This document shows positions 22,319 to 33,674 of a DNA stretch of 64,000 nt, one piece after another. The notes beneath the pieces were generated by a model. That model was not told the origin of the DNA. It saw only the letters and a list, made by a program, of their open reading frames with translations, and made no database searches. The DNA lies in contig OX030960.1 of assembly GCA_943735955.1 (NCBI GenBank), positions 2,079,402-2,143,401 on the forward strand. Reading direction: 5' to 3'. The position numbers and the translations under genes are program-made. Numbering within the stretch: position 1 is the stretch's first letter; each line of letters opens with the position of its first letter. This DNA is from Piscicola geometra. Lineage: Eukaryota > Annelida > Clitellata > Hirudinida > Piscicolidae.

Positions 22319-23327
22319 CTAAATTTTTAAACACCATCTTTCTTTTTTTAAAATTACTTTTGCCTCAGCAGCAGCTTTCTGCTCAAGAAGAATGACCATT
22401 CTTTCTAAGTCAGCCACATTCCATTTATGGAGAGAGACCTCATTTTCAGAGGCAGCCACTTTCGGTTTATGGAAAGAGAACACATTTTCTGAGACAGCAA
22501 CCTTCTGTTTAAGAATAGAGTTGACGGTCTCATGATCGACCTTGTAAAAGCAAAAATCTTTTTCCAAGGTTATTTATTTTTTTAAATATTTTTTTTGGCT
22601 TGAAAGGTGATATATTATATTTATAATATAAATTTACAAGTAGGTTTCTAATTCTTGATTTATTTACCTTTCTCCTTCAACCATCCAAACCATTCTTACC
22701 TTCTCGACACACTTTGTCTTCAACTGTTGGAGACCATATTGCCAATAGCATCAATTCCACGCTGCCTCCCTTGGTGAGAAGGAAAGCTGCGTGGTTAGTG
22801 GAAAATAAATGAATAGGTAAAAAAAGAATTGGAAGATATGAAAGCTATGAAAATAGAAGCTCTTTTATTTAATAAAAATCAGTTATGATGGCGGATAATA
22901 ACCTTCACAATTCTTAATTTCTTCTATTTGATATTCTTCCACCAGAGACAAAAGAATATCCACATTAGAGTCTATGGTGAATGTGGCATTGGGGTGATGA
23001 AATGAAGATGTAGTATGATGCAATACAATTGTGGTCACTTTATCTCTACATCCACGCATATCCTCTGTTTCCTCCCGTTTCCATTCGCAATCTACTTTCC
23101 CCCTTACCTGTTACAGGCTTCCCAGGCGAGTAAATACACTGTAGAAGCGCAATTTCATCTTCCACCTTCTTTTCCTTGAAGTCAGTAGTGAACATCAAAT
23201 GAAAAACAGAAGACCACTTTGCAAAGACTTATTTGTGCACGTGGAGATGTTTGTCTTCAACTTCAATCGAGATGCTGGAAAGAGAGTCAGGAATGCTAGA
23301 ATCGTTCCATTTTTTTCCAGTATCCAT
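22319..23327 (-). pseudogene. BTB/POZ-domain gene with one nonsense codon (four exons)
   Basis: Joining 23327-23108, 22971-22903, 22786-22700 and 22557-22319 gives 205 codons with GT-AG introns, matching phases throughout and a final TAG. The BTB features are SISIEVEDKHLHVHK, then VFAKWSSVFHLMFTTDFKEK, IALLQCIYSPGKPVTDSNVD and ILLSLVEEYQIEEIKNCEAF. This order is typical of BATH-type BTB proteins, which act as adaptors for Cullin-3 ubiquitin ligases. The last exon is a Lys/Glu-rich tail with a repeated Lys-Val-Ala-x-Ser-Glu-Asn motif and is probably coiled. Codon 33 is TAA, between VHK and VFAKWS. Everything else is intact, so this is either a very young pseudogene or a sequence error. Confidence 0.78.
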
Positions 23328-24228
23328 GGTTTAATCCTTTAGTGAAAAGTAATAAAAGTAATAAAAGGCTTACAAGCACTTGAAGATATTACATCTTTCA
23401 ATCAAACATTGTTTATATATATATATATATCCAGAATCGATAACATACTTACGATTTTCCGTGTCTTACTTGTTTTTCAAAAGATTGGAAAATCGTATCA
23501 AAGACTGGATGCATTTTTTTAAAGAAAAGAAATATAAAAATATTATCCATGTAAAATTTTTATAATTAATATTACTATATTATACTTTCTAGCTATTCAA
23601 AAGTTAAAAATAGACTAAAAACGCATGTCTTAAATTTGCTAACAGATCTTTAATATTAAATATTTAAGTTTATGTATTAGTTAGTTCTATCGGTTTGATT
23701 TATTCAGTCGTAGGCTTATTTAAAAACGTGGTTTTGCTTCTCTCAACTTCAAAAAACAATATTTTATATCAGCTTTCGGCTATTTTGTTATTTTTCACAA
23801 TTTCTCACTTCTGATTCTAGCGTTTTTTTCCCACTGATCATTGTGATTTATCAAGAAACAGGTGAGTACTAAATTTTTAAATTTTTTTATTAATACAGTT
23901 CATGGGTATAGAAAGGTAAATTTATAATATCGGGCTCTTATGCATACCCTGACGTTGGCACAAAAATCCCCGATTCTCATTATACTAGTATAAGGTGTCA
24001 CGACTTTACAGCATATTTTAAAGTTGTTTCATATTATTCATTGAATAAGGCAATGTTGGATAAATATTTTGATATAAGCTTCGTCTAATAATATTTTTAA
24101 TGAAGCTTTTCAATTAATGAAATGAGATCAATTTTCCCGATTCTGATAGTGAGAATTTAGGAACATGAATATATTATTATGAACTTCTTGATAATATAGC
24201 TTTGTTTCAATACTATTTTATTTTTGAG
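23328..24228. other. AT-rich intergenic stretch
   Basis: There is a short (TA)n run at about 23413-23432. I see no coding or repeat structure that I recognise. Confidence 0.4.
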
Positions 24229-24558
24229 ATGGCATCAATTGACCAAAAAAAAAGAAACCGAGAGGCTTCTCAACGTTATCGAGAAAAAATGAAAACCGAA
24301 AACAGAGAAATATACAATGAACGTAAAAAAGCTGCAGCTAAAAAGTACAGAAAATCTAAGAAAGCTTCGTGCACCGTACGCGGAAAGCGAGCAGTAAGAA
24401 AGTACGAAAGAAAGAAAACGCGTCTGCAGCGGTCACGAAAGAAGCAGCAGCAGCAGGCTCAATCTTTTCCACTTAACCTCGATCTACCAGTAGCTGCCAG
24501 TACCAGCAGCCCAGTTATCCTGCAGCGAACCTGTACCCCTAAGTGTCCATATCAGTGA
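24229..24558 (+). CDS. Basic, lysine/arginine-rich small protein, unassigned
   Basis: The ATG at 24229 opens a 109-residue frame starting MASIDQKKRNREASQRYREK. It is extremely rich in Lys and Arg and has repeated Tyr-Arg-Glu-Lys and Tyr-Arg-Lys words, a Gln run and a Pro/Ser tail. Short basic leaders of this kind are seen in front of some DNA-transposon proteins, but I cannot name a family. The downstream frame at 24685-24963 is Ser/Pro/Lys-rich (VKMEPKSPSPTCSASKHSRN) and may be a continuation separated by a tail-repeat insertion at 24637-24688. Confidence 0.35.
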   Translation: MASIDQKKRNREASQRYREKMKTENREIYNERKKAAAKKYRKSKKASCTVRGKRAVRKYERKKTRLQRSRKKQQQQAQSFPLNLDLPVAASTSSPVILQRTCTPKCPYQ

Positions 24559-24636
24559 CTACTGTTTCTGCGACCAGCACATCAAGTTCTGGAACAACTA
24601 AAAATCGGAGCAACCCCGCTCGCGATCGGGAGAAGC

Positions 24637-24688
24637 CCTTGAATTTGAGGAAAGAGCGCTATAGAAATCTATTTGATTGATTGATTGA
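24637..24688 (+). repeat. LINE/SINE tail fragment with (TTGA)n
   Basis: TTGAATTTGAGGAAAGAGCG is followed by CTATAGAAATCTATTTGATT and GATTGATTGA. It is nearly identical to the fragment at 4371-4430. Confidence 0.65.
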
Positions 24689-26838
24689 CAAAGCAAGATG
24701 TGCGCGGGTGCGCATGCAGCGCAAGGCATTTGATTCCCACTTTAAAACCTGATTCGGTAGTGATGACAGCTGCTTCCTTGGACAGGCCTCATGTGTCAGT
24801 GAAAATGGAACCGAAATCACCGTCTCCTACATGCAGCGCGTCTAAACACTCTCGTAATCGAAGAAAGCAGACTTCGACAAAATCTGATACTTTCATCTAT
24901 TATCCATTTTTAAAAAACAAATTCTCGTCATTTTTGTTTCTAGAAACGATTGTGCAATATTAAAAATAAAGACAACTGCACAACATTTTATACCGTTCTT
25001 TAGAGGAAATTTAATTGCTGATCTCCCAATACCTATAGAATAATAGTACTACTTAGTGTCAGTGTCCCGCTTACCATAATCTAAAAAACTATTAAATTAT
25101 TTAAAAAAGATTAAATCAAGTCTTGTGCTTAAAATATTTTTTTATTGTATAATACATACATGGGCATATTTGAAATTTAACTTTTTTTTATTACACATTT
25201 AATTATGAAATGACACAATGTCTGTAGTCAAATCTGGATTAACCGATATATTAGGGAATGTAGTAACCGGGAAGCGAAAACAACGTTTTCGAATTACCAT
25301 TGGAGGCCTACTTATTTTTGTTCTAAATTGTATTCTAAGTAGCTGAACCTTCACGATACTTTTGCAGATTCATGTGTATAAACTTTTTAGTTAGAAGAAT
25401 AACCTATATGCATATTTATAATCATAAAAGCGAAATTCAAAGCAAGCCCATTTTCATCGCAGCATTTTTTTATCTGTTGGTTGAAATACTAACAATATAT
25501 TCAAGGTAAACCAAACTCAGTTTTATCATCTAAAATGTATGGTGAATCTAAATTTATGATAACACAGAGTCAACAAATATATTTAAACATTTATAAGCAT
25601 GCTATCAAAATAATAAGAATATCTTTTATATTCAAATCTTTGTTTATTTTGAGCTCTTACCCTGAAGCTTTCTGATTTTTAGCTGAGTAGGTGACGACAT
25701 TGACTCATAATCTTGGTTTTGTTGCTTAATTAGACTTTTGCACACACAATTGAATAATCGGCGAACCATAAGATGCACGGTTTAGTGTCCCGGCTCACAA
25801 AGGTGGTTCACAAGTTAAGGCATAAAGAAGGTCATTTTGTCCATCACCGCTGCTTCGAATTTTGCAAGATGACTAGTGGAAGAACATGCTATAAACTTCC
25901 GAAAAGATATTCTTTTGATTGCATATCATGGTAATAAAAAAATGCGGCAGAGCACACAGCTAAGCTCACATTCAGTAGGCTCACATAAACCACCTCGGTC
26001 CAGCAGTTCGATGATTTGTGTGCTTCCCAGAAACCTCTTCGTCGATGAAGCAAGCCACTAAATCTTTCTTGCAAGATTGGAATTTTTTCTTTCTACTGAT
26101 TGACCTTCTGATGCACCCAGAAGTATATACAAAGGGCAGCATGTCTATCTCATCCAAATCAGTGGCGTCATCGGCCAAATCAGCTGGAGGAACTTTTTTT
26201 GAAGTAAAGGCTAGCTCTTCAAACACGCATGATTTAATGGCAGTAAGATTAAGAGTTTTTTTCTCACTCTCCATAATTTGACGAGCACTCACATAAAAGT
26301 TGACGCCATTGAGTTGGCGATACCAACCAAACCGCTCTTCAATACAATCTGGTGTTCATTTCCCAAGTAGACAGCACCTAATGTCAATGTAGTTTTCAAG
26401 CAGATATGAGTACAGATGCGAAATTCCTTTAAACGTCTGTATTAGAGGTCGGACATGGACGATTTTTCATTCCCGGTCCCGTCCCGTTCCCGAATTTTGT
26501 TTTCCCGTTCCGTCCCGTTCCCGATGGGCCATCAGAATTTTGATTCCCGTCCCGTCCCGTTCCCGAAATTATTTTTCCCGTCCCGTCCCGTTCCCGATGG
26601 ACCATCAGAATTTTGATTCCCGCCCGTTTCGGTCCCGCAACTCGATTCCCGGTTCCGACCCGTTCCCGAAACTTTTTGACCCGGTCTCGACCCATTTCAA
26701 CAACAAAAATTTAGTTTATTTATTTTTGCTGCCGTTTTCACTGGTCTCAAACTTGCTAGTCCTAACATTTCTTAAAGTTCATTATTTGGAAGTCAGAAAA
26801 TATTTCTTTTAACAAAATAAAAAAATACGATTTAAATT

Positions 26839-27039
26839 TCAAATTATTATTGAAATGAAAGTATTGAAGTTAGTCATTGTTTTTGAGTACTCAATCAAGT
26901 TTTTATTGCTTTTCATACGGGTTAAACCATCAAGAGTTTTAGCTTTCAAATTGAGTGATCTTGGGTCTGAAGTTAAACGACCACATGTTGACAAATTCCG
27001 TTCACAGGGAACAGAACTTGCAGGTATACTAAACAACAT
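26839..27039 (-). pseudogene. hAT transposase C-terminal fragment, copy C
   Basis: The 66-residue open frame contains SSVPCERNLSTCGRLTSDPR and LDGLTRMKSNKNL, the hAT dimerisation signature also found in copies A and B. Confidence 0.75.
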
Positions 27040-27519
27040 TTTAAGCTACTTCTTGTAGTATTGGAATTTTTTTATACTCCAATAGATTTAACATCTTTAT
27101 AATCTTCAATTTTGGTGGGACGTAATTGTGAATATTTGTACAATTCATCCTCTTCTGAATCTTTTCCCTCGTTCATTAATATTAATTCCTCAATAATGTA
27201 AGAAATATGTTTTTTGACAACATTCTTATTCTCCACAACTGCACAAATAATATCATTCGTATAATTTAATAGTAAAAAAATTTTAATATAATTTTTACGT
27301 TATAAAAACTAACATATAGCCTATATGATATAGGGTATAAATAACCATCATTTGTTGTTTTTTTCTCAACGTCACTGCAGCTTGGTCTGGCTGTACAAAA
27401 TGGAATTAAATTTTCTCTAATGAAAGTCTTGGTATTTATTTTTTTTCTATCCCAAACTTTTAAAATATTATTTTTTTATCCTGAGGGATGCAACAGAAAT
27501 ACTGCCATATGAATAAGAT

Positions 27520-27708
27520 CAATGGTTGAACGGGTAGCTGAGTCGGCAACGACTCTCGGCTTGACCAATAATGAAAGGTCCTAGGTTCAAGTGCAACCAA
27601 TGCCCTAGTAACCCAAAGTCGCAAGTGAAACTATGTAGCCTAAGTGCCTGGAAGCCCGTTCGGGTTATACGCCACTTTAATAATGCTCGTCATTATTATT
27701 ATTAATGG
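27520..27708 (+). mobile_element. tRNA-derived SINE (second family) with ATT tail
   Basis: The A box TAGCTGAGTCGG (27535-27546) matches the consensus at every position. The B box GGTTCAAGTGC (27584-27594) matches at 10 of 11. The body ends in CGGGTTATACGCCACTTTAA, TAATGCTCGTCA and an (ATT)n tail. AATGG flanks both ends. It interrupts hAT copy C at a site that is continuous in copies A and B. Confidence 0.8.
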
Positions 27709-28483
27709 GCATCTTTTTTTGTCGAAATGATCAACTGAGCATTCAACTGGAAATTAATAATTTAAATTCAAAGTATGAATTTATAAAATAAAAATAATAT
27801 ATCTGACCAGTTTAATTTCATCTGACAAGTTTTCATCATCACACATTTGTTCTAATTTCCCTAATATTTGGACTCGCCATAACAACTTCAAATGTAATGT
27901 TAGAGATTTTGACATTGACAACGCAATGGTGACTTCGTTGTACATTTCTGTTGCATTTAATACTTATTTTAAGTACGGAGTATCGATGAAATAGAGATTT
28001 CCATACTTAGGAGTCTGCTGATGTATAATTGTTGAACAATTCACTCCAAATAACTTTTATTCCCGTTTTTCCCGTTCCCGATTTAAAAGTTGATTCCCGT
28101 TCCCGATTTGAATATTGATTCCCGTTCCCTTTCCCGTCCCGAAAACCTATCCCCGGTTCCCGACTTTTCCCGTCCCGAAAGTCATTTTCATTTCCGTTCC
28201 CGCGTGAGTCCCGTAGGTACCCGTGGGTACCCGGTCGGATCGGGTACTCGGTCCGACTTCTAGTCTGTATACAGGATGTGAAAGTTTGAGATGTCAATCC
28301 ATTTTTCAAAATAATCTGCCGCATCAAGTAGATACTTCAATTGCCAATCTGTAGGAGATCTGACCGCTTCCATGTACTTGTTTAGTTTGTGTTTTCCTGA
28401 ATAAATTGTTAACAGAGATTTGACAAAAGTTAGAACTAGTTAATGATAGTAATTGAGAGACAAAACATGTAATTTTTATCAAA

Positions 28484-28972
28484 GGCAATGTAACAATCAC
28501 AATAATTCATTATTCAGATAAGCAAAATCGCATAACCATGTTTATCTTACCAATAATATGAGGAATATAACTTAATACAAAAAAGCTAAAAAAAACGCTC
28601 TATAAAATAGATATATCTAAAATAGGGAGATAAACATAATGACACTAACATGGCAGATAGACAAAAAATGCAGCTAGACACAAACAATGACTATACCTTC
28701 AAAAGAATGTCTCACATCTAAAATCCTCCATAGTCTGTTTATTTAGGATACAAACAAGGCAGTATCACTCCATCCTTTTTCATTGTACACCTTCAGTCCG
28801 GCCACAGTAGATTCGTGAAAAATATCCGCAAATATATCAATTAATTCAAATTAACTGAGAGTTGTGAACTTATATTATAAAGTCAAAAATGGATTTATAC
28901 ATGATAGCAGTTTTTAGGAACCGCATAATTTTTAAAAGTGTGTCAGTTTTAATTATAAAAAAATAGTTCTAA
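28484..28972. repeat. Duplicated segment, copy 1 (about 485 bp)
   Basis: This segment is nearly identical to 30537-31022, from CATTATTCAGATAAGCAAAA to the end of TTTTTAGGAACCGCATAATT. It contains the THAP9-like exon piece DIFHESTVAGLKVYNEKG on the minus strand. The identity by eye is high, so the copies are relatively young. Confidence 0.85.
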
Positions 28973-29094
28973 TCTTTTTTTGAACATACATTTTAAACCA
29001 TTTTATTTTTTAAACTCTAGCAAATATTTTATCAAATAAAAAGACCTTTTTACCCATTTAAAACAAGAAAGTAGTAATATATTTGAGGTTGTTT

Positions 29095-29225
29095 GAATCA
29101 ATCAATCAATCACAGGCGTTTATATAGCGCTTTTTATCTCATTCAAAAGCGCTTTTCAAATAAATTTGTTAAATAAAACGGTTTTTAGACCACTACCAAT
29201 ATATGTATATATATATCAATTTAAA
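29095..29225. repeat. Tail-type repeat CAATCAATCA / GCGCTTTT / AAACGGTTTTTAGACC
   Basis: The run CAATCAATCAATCACAGGCG, with TATATAGCGCTTTT, is followed by AATAAATTTGTTAAATAAAA and CGGTTTTTAGACCACTA. The same block is at 43121-43250 and, in part, at 31030-31100. It looks like a LINE or SINE 3' region on the minus strand. Confidence 0.6.
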
Positions 29226-29423
29226 TATTTTTTTTTAATAAAAAAACAAACAATCAACCTCAATAATCCAATCTCACCCACACCACCACGACAATCACCG
29301 CCAAAAAATCACGTTCACCACCAATAAAAAAATTCAATCATCACCACAGTACCAACACTCATACCACAGCACAATCATCACCACATCATCCTCAAAACAA
29401 CAAAACACAATCATCATTCTTCT

Positions 29424-29579
29424 CAATTTTCTGTCTTGCCACTGGTGCCGAGGCTGTGATAGAGGGTGAAGGAGAAGTCCTTGCCAACACTGGAACTGCT
29501 GCTGCTATGGAAGGATTTCTCCCTTATGTCGCAGCTCACTTGATTCCCTGCGGCCATTCCTTGACAGATTCAAAACAAC
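29424..29579 (+). other. GC-rich open block of unknown identity
   Basis: Inside AT-rich repeat sequence, one frame is open for about 52 codons and reads CLATGAEAVIEGEGEVLANT then GTAAAMEGFLPYVAAHLIPC. It has clear GC enrichment and a coding-like amino-acid mix. Similar sequence (CAAAACACAATCATCATTC and CAAAACAACCATCATTC) lies on both sides, as if it had been inserted. I do not recognise the protein. Confidence 0.35.
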
Positions 29580-29942
29580 CATCATTCACACAAAAAACAC
29601 TCTAATCAATTAAATTTAATTTTATTTAGACTTAAGATTCTAACATTTTAATATATTATACCCAAAACCGTTTATTCCACAAATTTATTTGAGCGGCTGC
29701 CAAAATGCCAAAATGGCACCAAAGATAAAAAAAATATATTTAAACGTTTAAAATAGATTTATTAAAATTAAAATATGAATAATTGTGAAATTAAATCTAA
29801 TTTGAACTTACATTTAGTATATTCAACTTGTCTTAATTTTGAAATATGACATTTTATTGACTTTAGCATAGGCCTCCAATGGTAAGAATAACGTATAAAA
29901 AACTTTAGCTTGCGCTTCCCGGTTACTACATTCCCTAATATA

Positions 29943-31105
<1,163 letters not shown>

Positions 31106-33592
31106 TGTTCTCGCTTGGAGACCCCCGCCTTCATACAAACATACACTCATATAGTTTGATTGGCCCAGCGTTGATTAGAATGCATGCATTTGATTGGTCC
31201 ACCAAACATAAAATGCACATACACACAAGCACACATCCATAACAATTATTAAAGACAAGTTTCCAATGTTTAAATAGCTGTATGGTAATGCTAATAGGCA
31301 AAATAAAATAATTTAAATTTTGCCTATGACATTTAGTGCTCTGACCAATATTATGCAACGACTTTTTATTGAAAAATTTCACATAATATTTTTTAATTTA
31401 TTAAAATGTTTTACTAGTAATATGATGAAAAATATATTATAAATTTGAAATATTCTATTTTGCCTGTTAGCATTACTGTTTTTTTTTACCAGACAGCTGT
31501 TTCCAAACTTCTGCTGACTCACGAATTTGACTGAAAATGAATCCTGCTATTATTGACTCTTACAACAAAGAGATGTCAGTTGCTTTTCTGCAAAATCAAG
31601 GAATTCTTCATCAAGAACGTTTGTGTGATAAAAGCCACCAGATGATCCTCTCAGTTTCAAAAGGTGTCTGGAGGTGTCGAAAAATGAATGCAATAAAGAG
31701 ATAAGCATCCGAAAAGGAACCTGGTTAAAAAAGATTAGGTTAGAATTTAAAGTAATAATAAAATTACTTTACTGCTGGTCTATAAACCAGCTCACAACGA
31801 AATTCTGCAAAGAAGAAATAGGCATAAACCACTGCACTGCTGCTGACTGGAGACGAAATCTTTGCGAAGTCTGTGCCTGGCGACTACTGACTACACCAAC
31901 GATTGTCGGCGGGCCCGGTCTTCATGTCGAGATCGATGAGACGCTCTTTGCTCGACGTAAGAACAACAAAGGGCGGGTTCTTCCTCAGCAATGGATATTC
32001 GGAGGGATCTGCAGGGAAACGAAAAAGGCCTTCATGTATGCAGTGCCTGATCGAACGGCCACCACCCTGCTGAAAACGATCGAGGCCTGCATCGCTCCAG
32101 GTTCAATTATCCTCTCTGATATGTGGAAATCATATCAGGGAATTAAAGGGCTACTAGGAATGTCTTACATCCATCTTACTGTCAACCACAGCACCAACTT
32201 TGTTGACCCCGTCACAGCAGCTCATACCCAGACAGTTGAAAGTCTATGGGGGCAGCTGAAGCAGCGGAAAAAGCTGGAAAAGGGGGTTGCGAGAACCCAT
32301 ATCGACAATTATTTAGTAGAGTTCTTGTGGAAGCACAAGAACAAAAATAATAACTTATTTTTCACCATTTTAAACGATATTAGCAAATTTGCCCTTGAAT
32401 AATATTCTAATTTTACGGTTCACATAATATTTTTACATTTTTGTCTTTAACATTTTGAGTTTAATAAAGTGGTGAAAACTTAATTTTTAAAAGTTTTAAC
32501 TTAATTGAAGGTAATAAAAACCTATTATTAAGTATTTCACGTAAAAGATAGTGCATTAGTTGGTTTTATTCTCGAAAACCATCCCACTGAGAAAGTATGT
32601 TCCTTCCTTATTGAATAAGGCTTATTCATTCTCACTCATTCAACAACAACAAAATACAAAGGGCTAGAAGGGATTTGAGCTAAAGAAAACCAAGCACATT
32701 TCATGTGCACCAGCAGAAGCAAGAGATCAGTCAAGAGAATGGAGCAGCCTATGACCTGTTGGGTTTTGAAGTGGCTTGCCCACTAACAGTGAAATAGGTC
32801 TTTTTTTTCAACATTATGACACTGTTCTATAATATTTTCAAACCCATTATCAACTTAATTTAACCACCTATTTTGTATCATGGTAGCTGACATTGATAAA
32901 AATAAGATTTAAAATAAAACATGTCAGGACTATCCAAGAAGAAATATTCTCACTGCTGATAGGCAAAAGAAAATACTTTAAAATTATGAAACATTTACCC
33001 ACGTATTATTAGTAAAACATGCTGATGACTTTTTGTCCTCTGACCAATATGATGCCAACATTTTTTTAGTGAACAATTTCACATAATATTTTTACATTTT
33101 TAACATATCGAGTTTAATAAAGTGGTAAAAACTTAATTTTTAAACGACTGTGAACAAATTTGAATTTGTTAAAGCTGCAAAGGATATGCTGCAAATTAGA
33201 GCAATAAATCATTTTGATGAAATTTTTTCGACTTTGATTGATTTTATATTTTTCATTCAGGTCATAATATTCTAGAAGTAAATAAGCCATAATTCTTGCT
33301 CATTTTACGATATACCTCGTAACAAATAGTTGCCGTAAGATTTAAAAAAATATGGCCGCCTTTATTTATCATTATTTTCATGTCTTACATACATCAGCTG
33401 ATATTAGTGAATAAACAGTGCCGTTAGCTATAAAATGTTAATCTTAAAGCTGCGTAATATAAGTTTTAGTCATGTTTTTACACATGTAGTGACCAATCAA
33501 AGTCATGCATATATTAACGCTGGGCCAATCAAACTACCTATAAATGTATGGGTATATGTTTGTATGAAGGCGGGGGTCTCCAAGCGAGAACA
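31106..33592 (+). mobile_element. Merlin (IS1595-type) DNA transposon, nearly intact
   Basis: The ends are inverted repeats of about 90-100 bp. The left begins TGTTCTCGCTTGGAGACCCC, and its reverse complement ends at 33592. Inner blocks such as TTTGATTGGCCCAGCGTT also match. The transposase lies in the left third. A block of about 100 bp, including CATAATATTTTTACATTTTT and GAGTTTAATAAAGTGG, occurs twice inside (about 32410-32490 and 33075-33150), so the element has an internal direct duplication. The 8-9 bp flanks do not match, so no target duplication is visible. Confidence 0.88.
31537..32402 (+). CDS. Merlin / ISXO2-like DDE transposase (one frameshift)
   Basis: The ATG at 31537 opens MNPAIIDSYNKEMSVAFLQN and runs to VWRCRK. 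The frame then shifts by one base in an A-run at 31680-31684 and continues NECNKEISIRKGTWLKK to the TAA at 32400-32402. One extra A would give about 288 residues, the usual Merlin size. The ISXO2/IS1595 catalytic acids are all present: Asp in VEIDET, Asp in IILSDMWKSY and Glu in TQTVESLWGQLK. The N-terminal WRCR..C segment matches the family's zinc-ribbon end. The enzyme would cut and paste its own element. The single defect in a homopolymer could be a sequencing error. Confidence 0.88.
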
Positions 33593-33674
33593 ACCGACTT
33601 GAGATTCGAAAATTTTAATATATTATACCCAAAACCGTTTATTCTACAAATTTATTTGAGCGGCTGCCAAACAG

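Larger units (their letters stand above)
26435..28270 (-). mobile_element. hAT element copy C, inside the P-like element
   Basis: The element spans 26443-28262 with 8-bp target duplications GTCTGTAT at 26435-26442 and 28263-28270. Its ends are TAGAGGTCGGAC and GTCCGACTTCTA. The subterminal arrays appear C-rich on the + strand, so the element is inverted relative to copies A and B. Its minus-strand transposase remnant at 27039-26839 reads SIPASSVPCERNLSTCGRL. A SINE at 27520-27708 sits inside it. Removing the element restores the interrupted THAP9-like frame neighbourhood. Confidence 0.88.
25865..28900 (-). pseudogene. P/THAP9-like transposase relic
   Basis: From 5' to 3' on the minus strand the pieces are DIFHESTVAGLKVYNEKG (about 28830), KHKLNKYMEAV with SPTDWQLKYLLDAADYFEKW (about 28390-28290) and, after the hAT insertion, FKGISHLYSYLLENYID (about 26430). 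A TGA lies near 26370, then the conserved core Ile-Glu-Glu-Arg-Phe-Gly-Trp-Tyr-Arg-Gln-Leu-Asn-Gly followed by YVSARQIMESEKKTLNL. The tail has LPFVYTSGCI, CQSCKKDL-like Cys pairs and a frame-shifted Gly-Gly-Leu-x-Glu-Pro-Thr-Glu. The FGWYRQL-GG-N-SVRQ-ESEKK pattern is diagnostic for THAP9/P-type transposases. It is multiply broken and inactive. Confidence 0.75.
25247..29942 (-). mobile_element. P/THAP9-like DNA transposon (nested, decayed)
   Basis: The left end (25247-25310) contains TTAGGGAATGTAGTAACCGG followed by GAAGCG and ends TTACCATTGGAGGCCTA. The right end (29869-29942) contains the reverse complement of the same blocks, so these are inverted termini about 4.7 kb apart. Between them lie minus-strand fragments of a P-element/THAP9-type transposase. 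The element has been enlarged by a hAT insertion (26443-28262, itself holding a SINE) and by tail repeats. I found no clear 8-bp target duplication. A partial second copy of its right half lies at 30540-31105 and 33593-33672. Confidence 0.7.

Noticed and set aside
27535..27600. A genuine tRNA gene.
   Set aside because: The boxes are good, but the segment is the head of an element with an ATT tail and flanking AATGG repeats, that is, a SINE.
31106..33592. A target-site duplication for Merlin.
   Set aside because: The 9-bp flanks (CAATTTGGA and ACCGACTTG) do not match, so none is claimed. The flank may have been rearranged.
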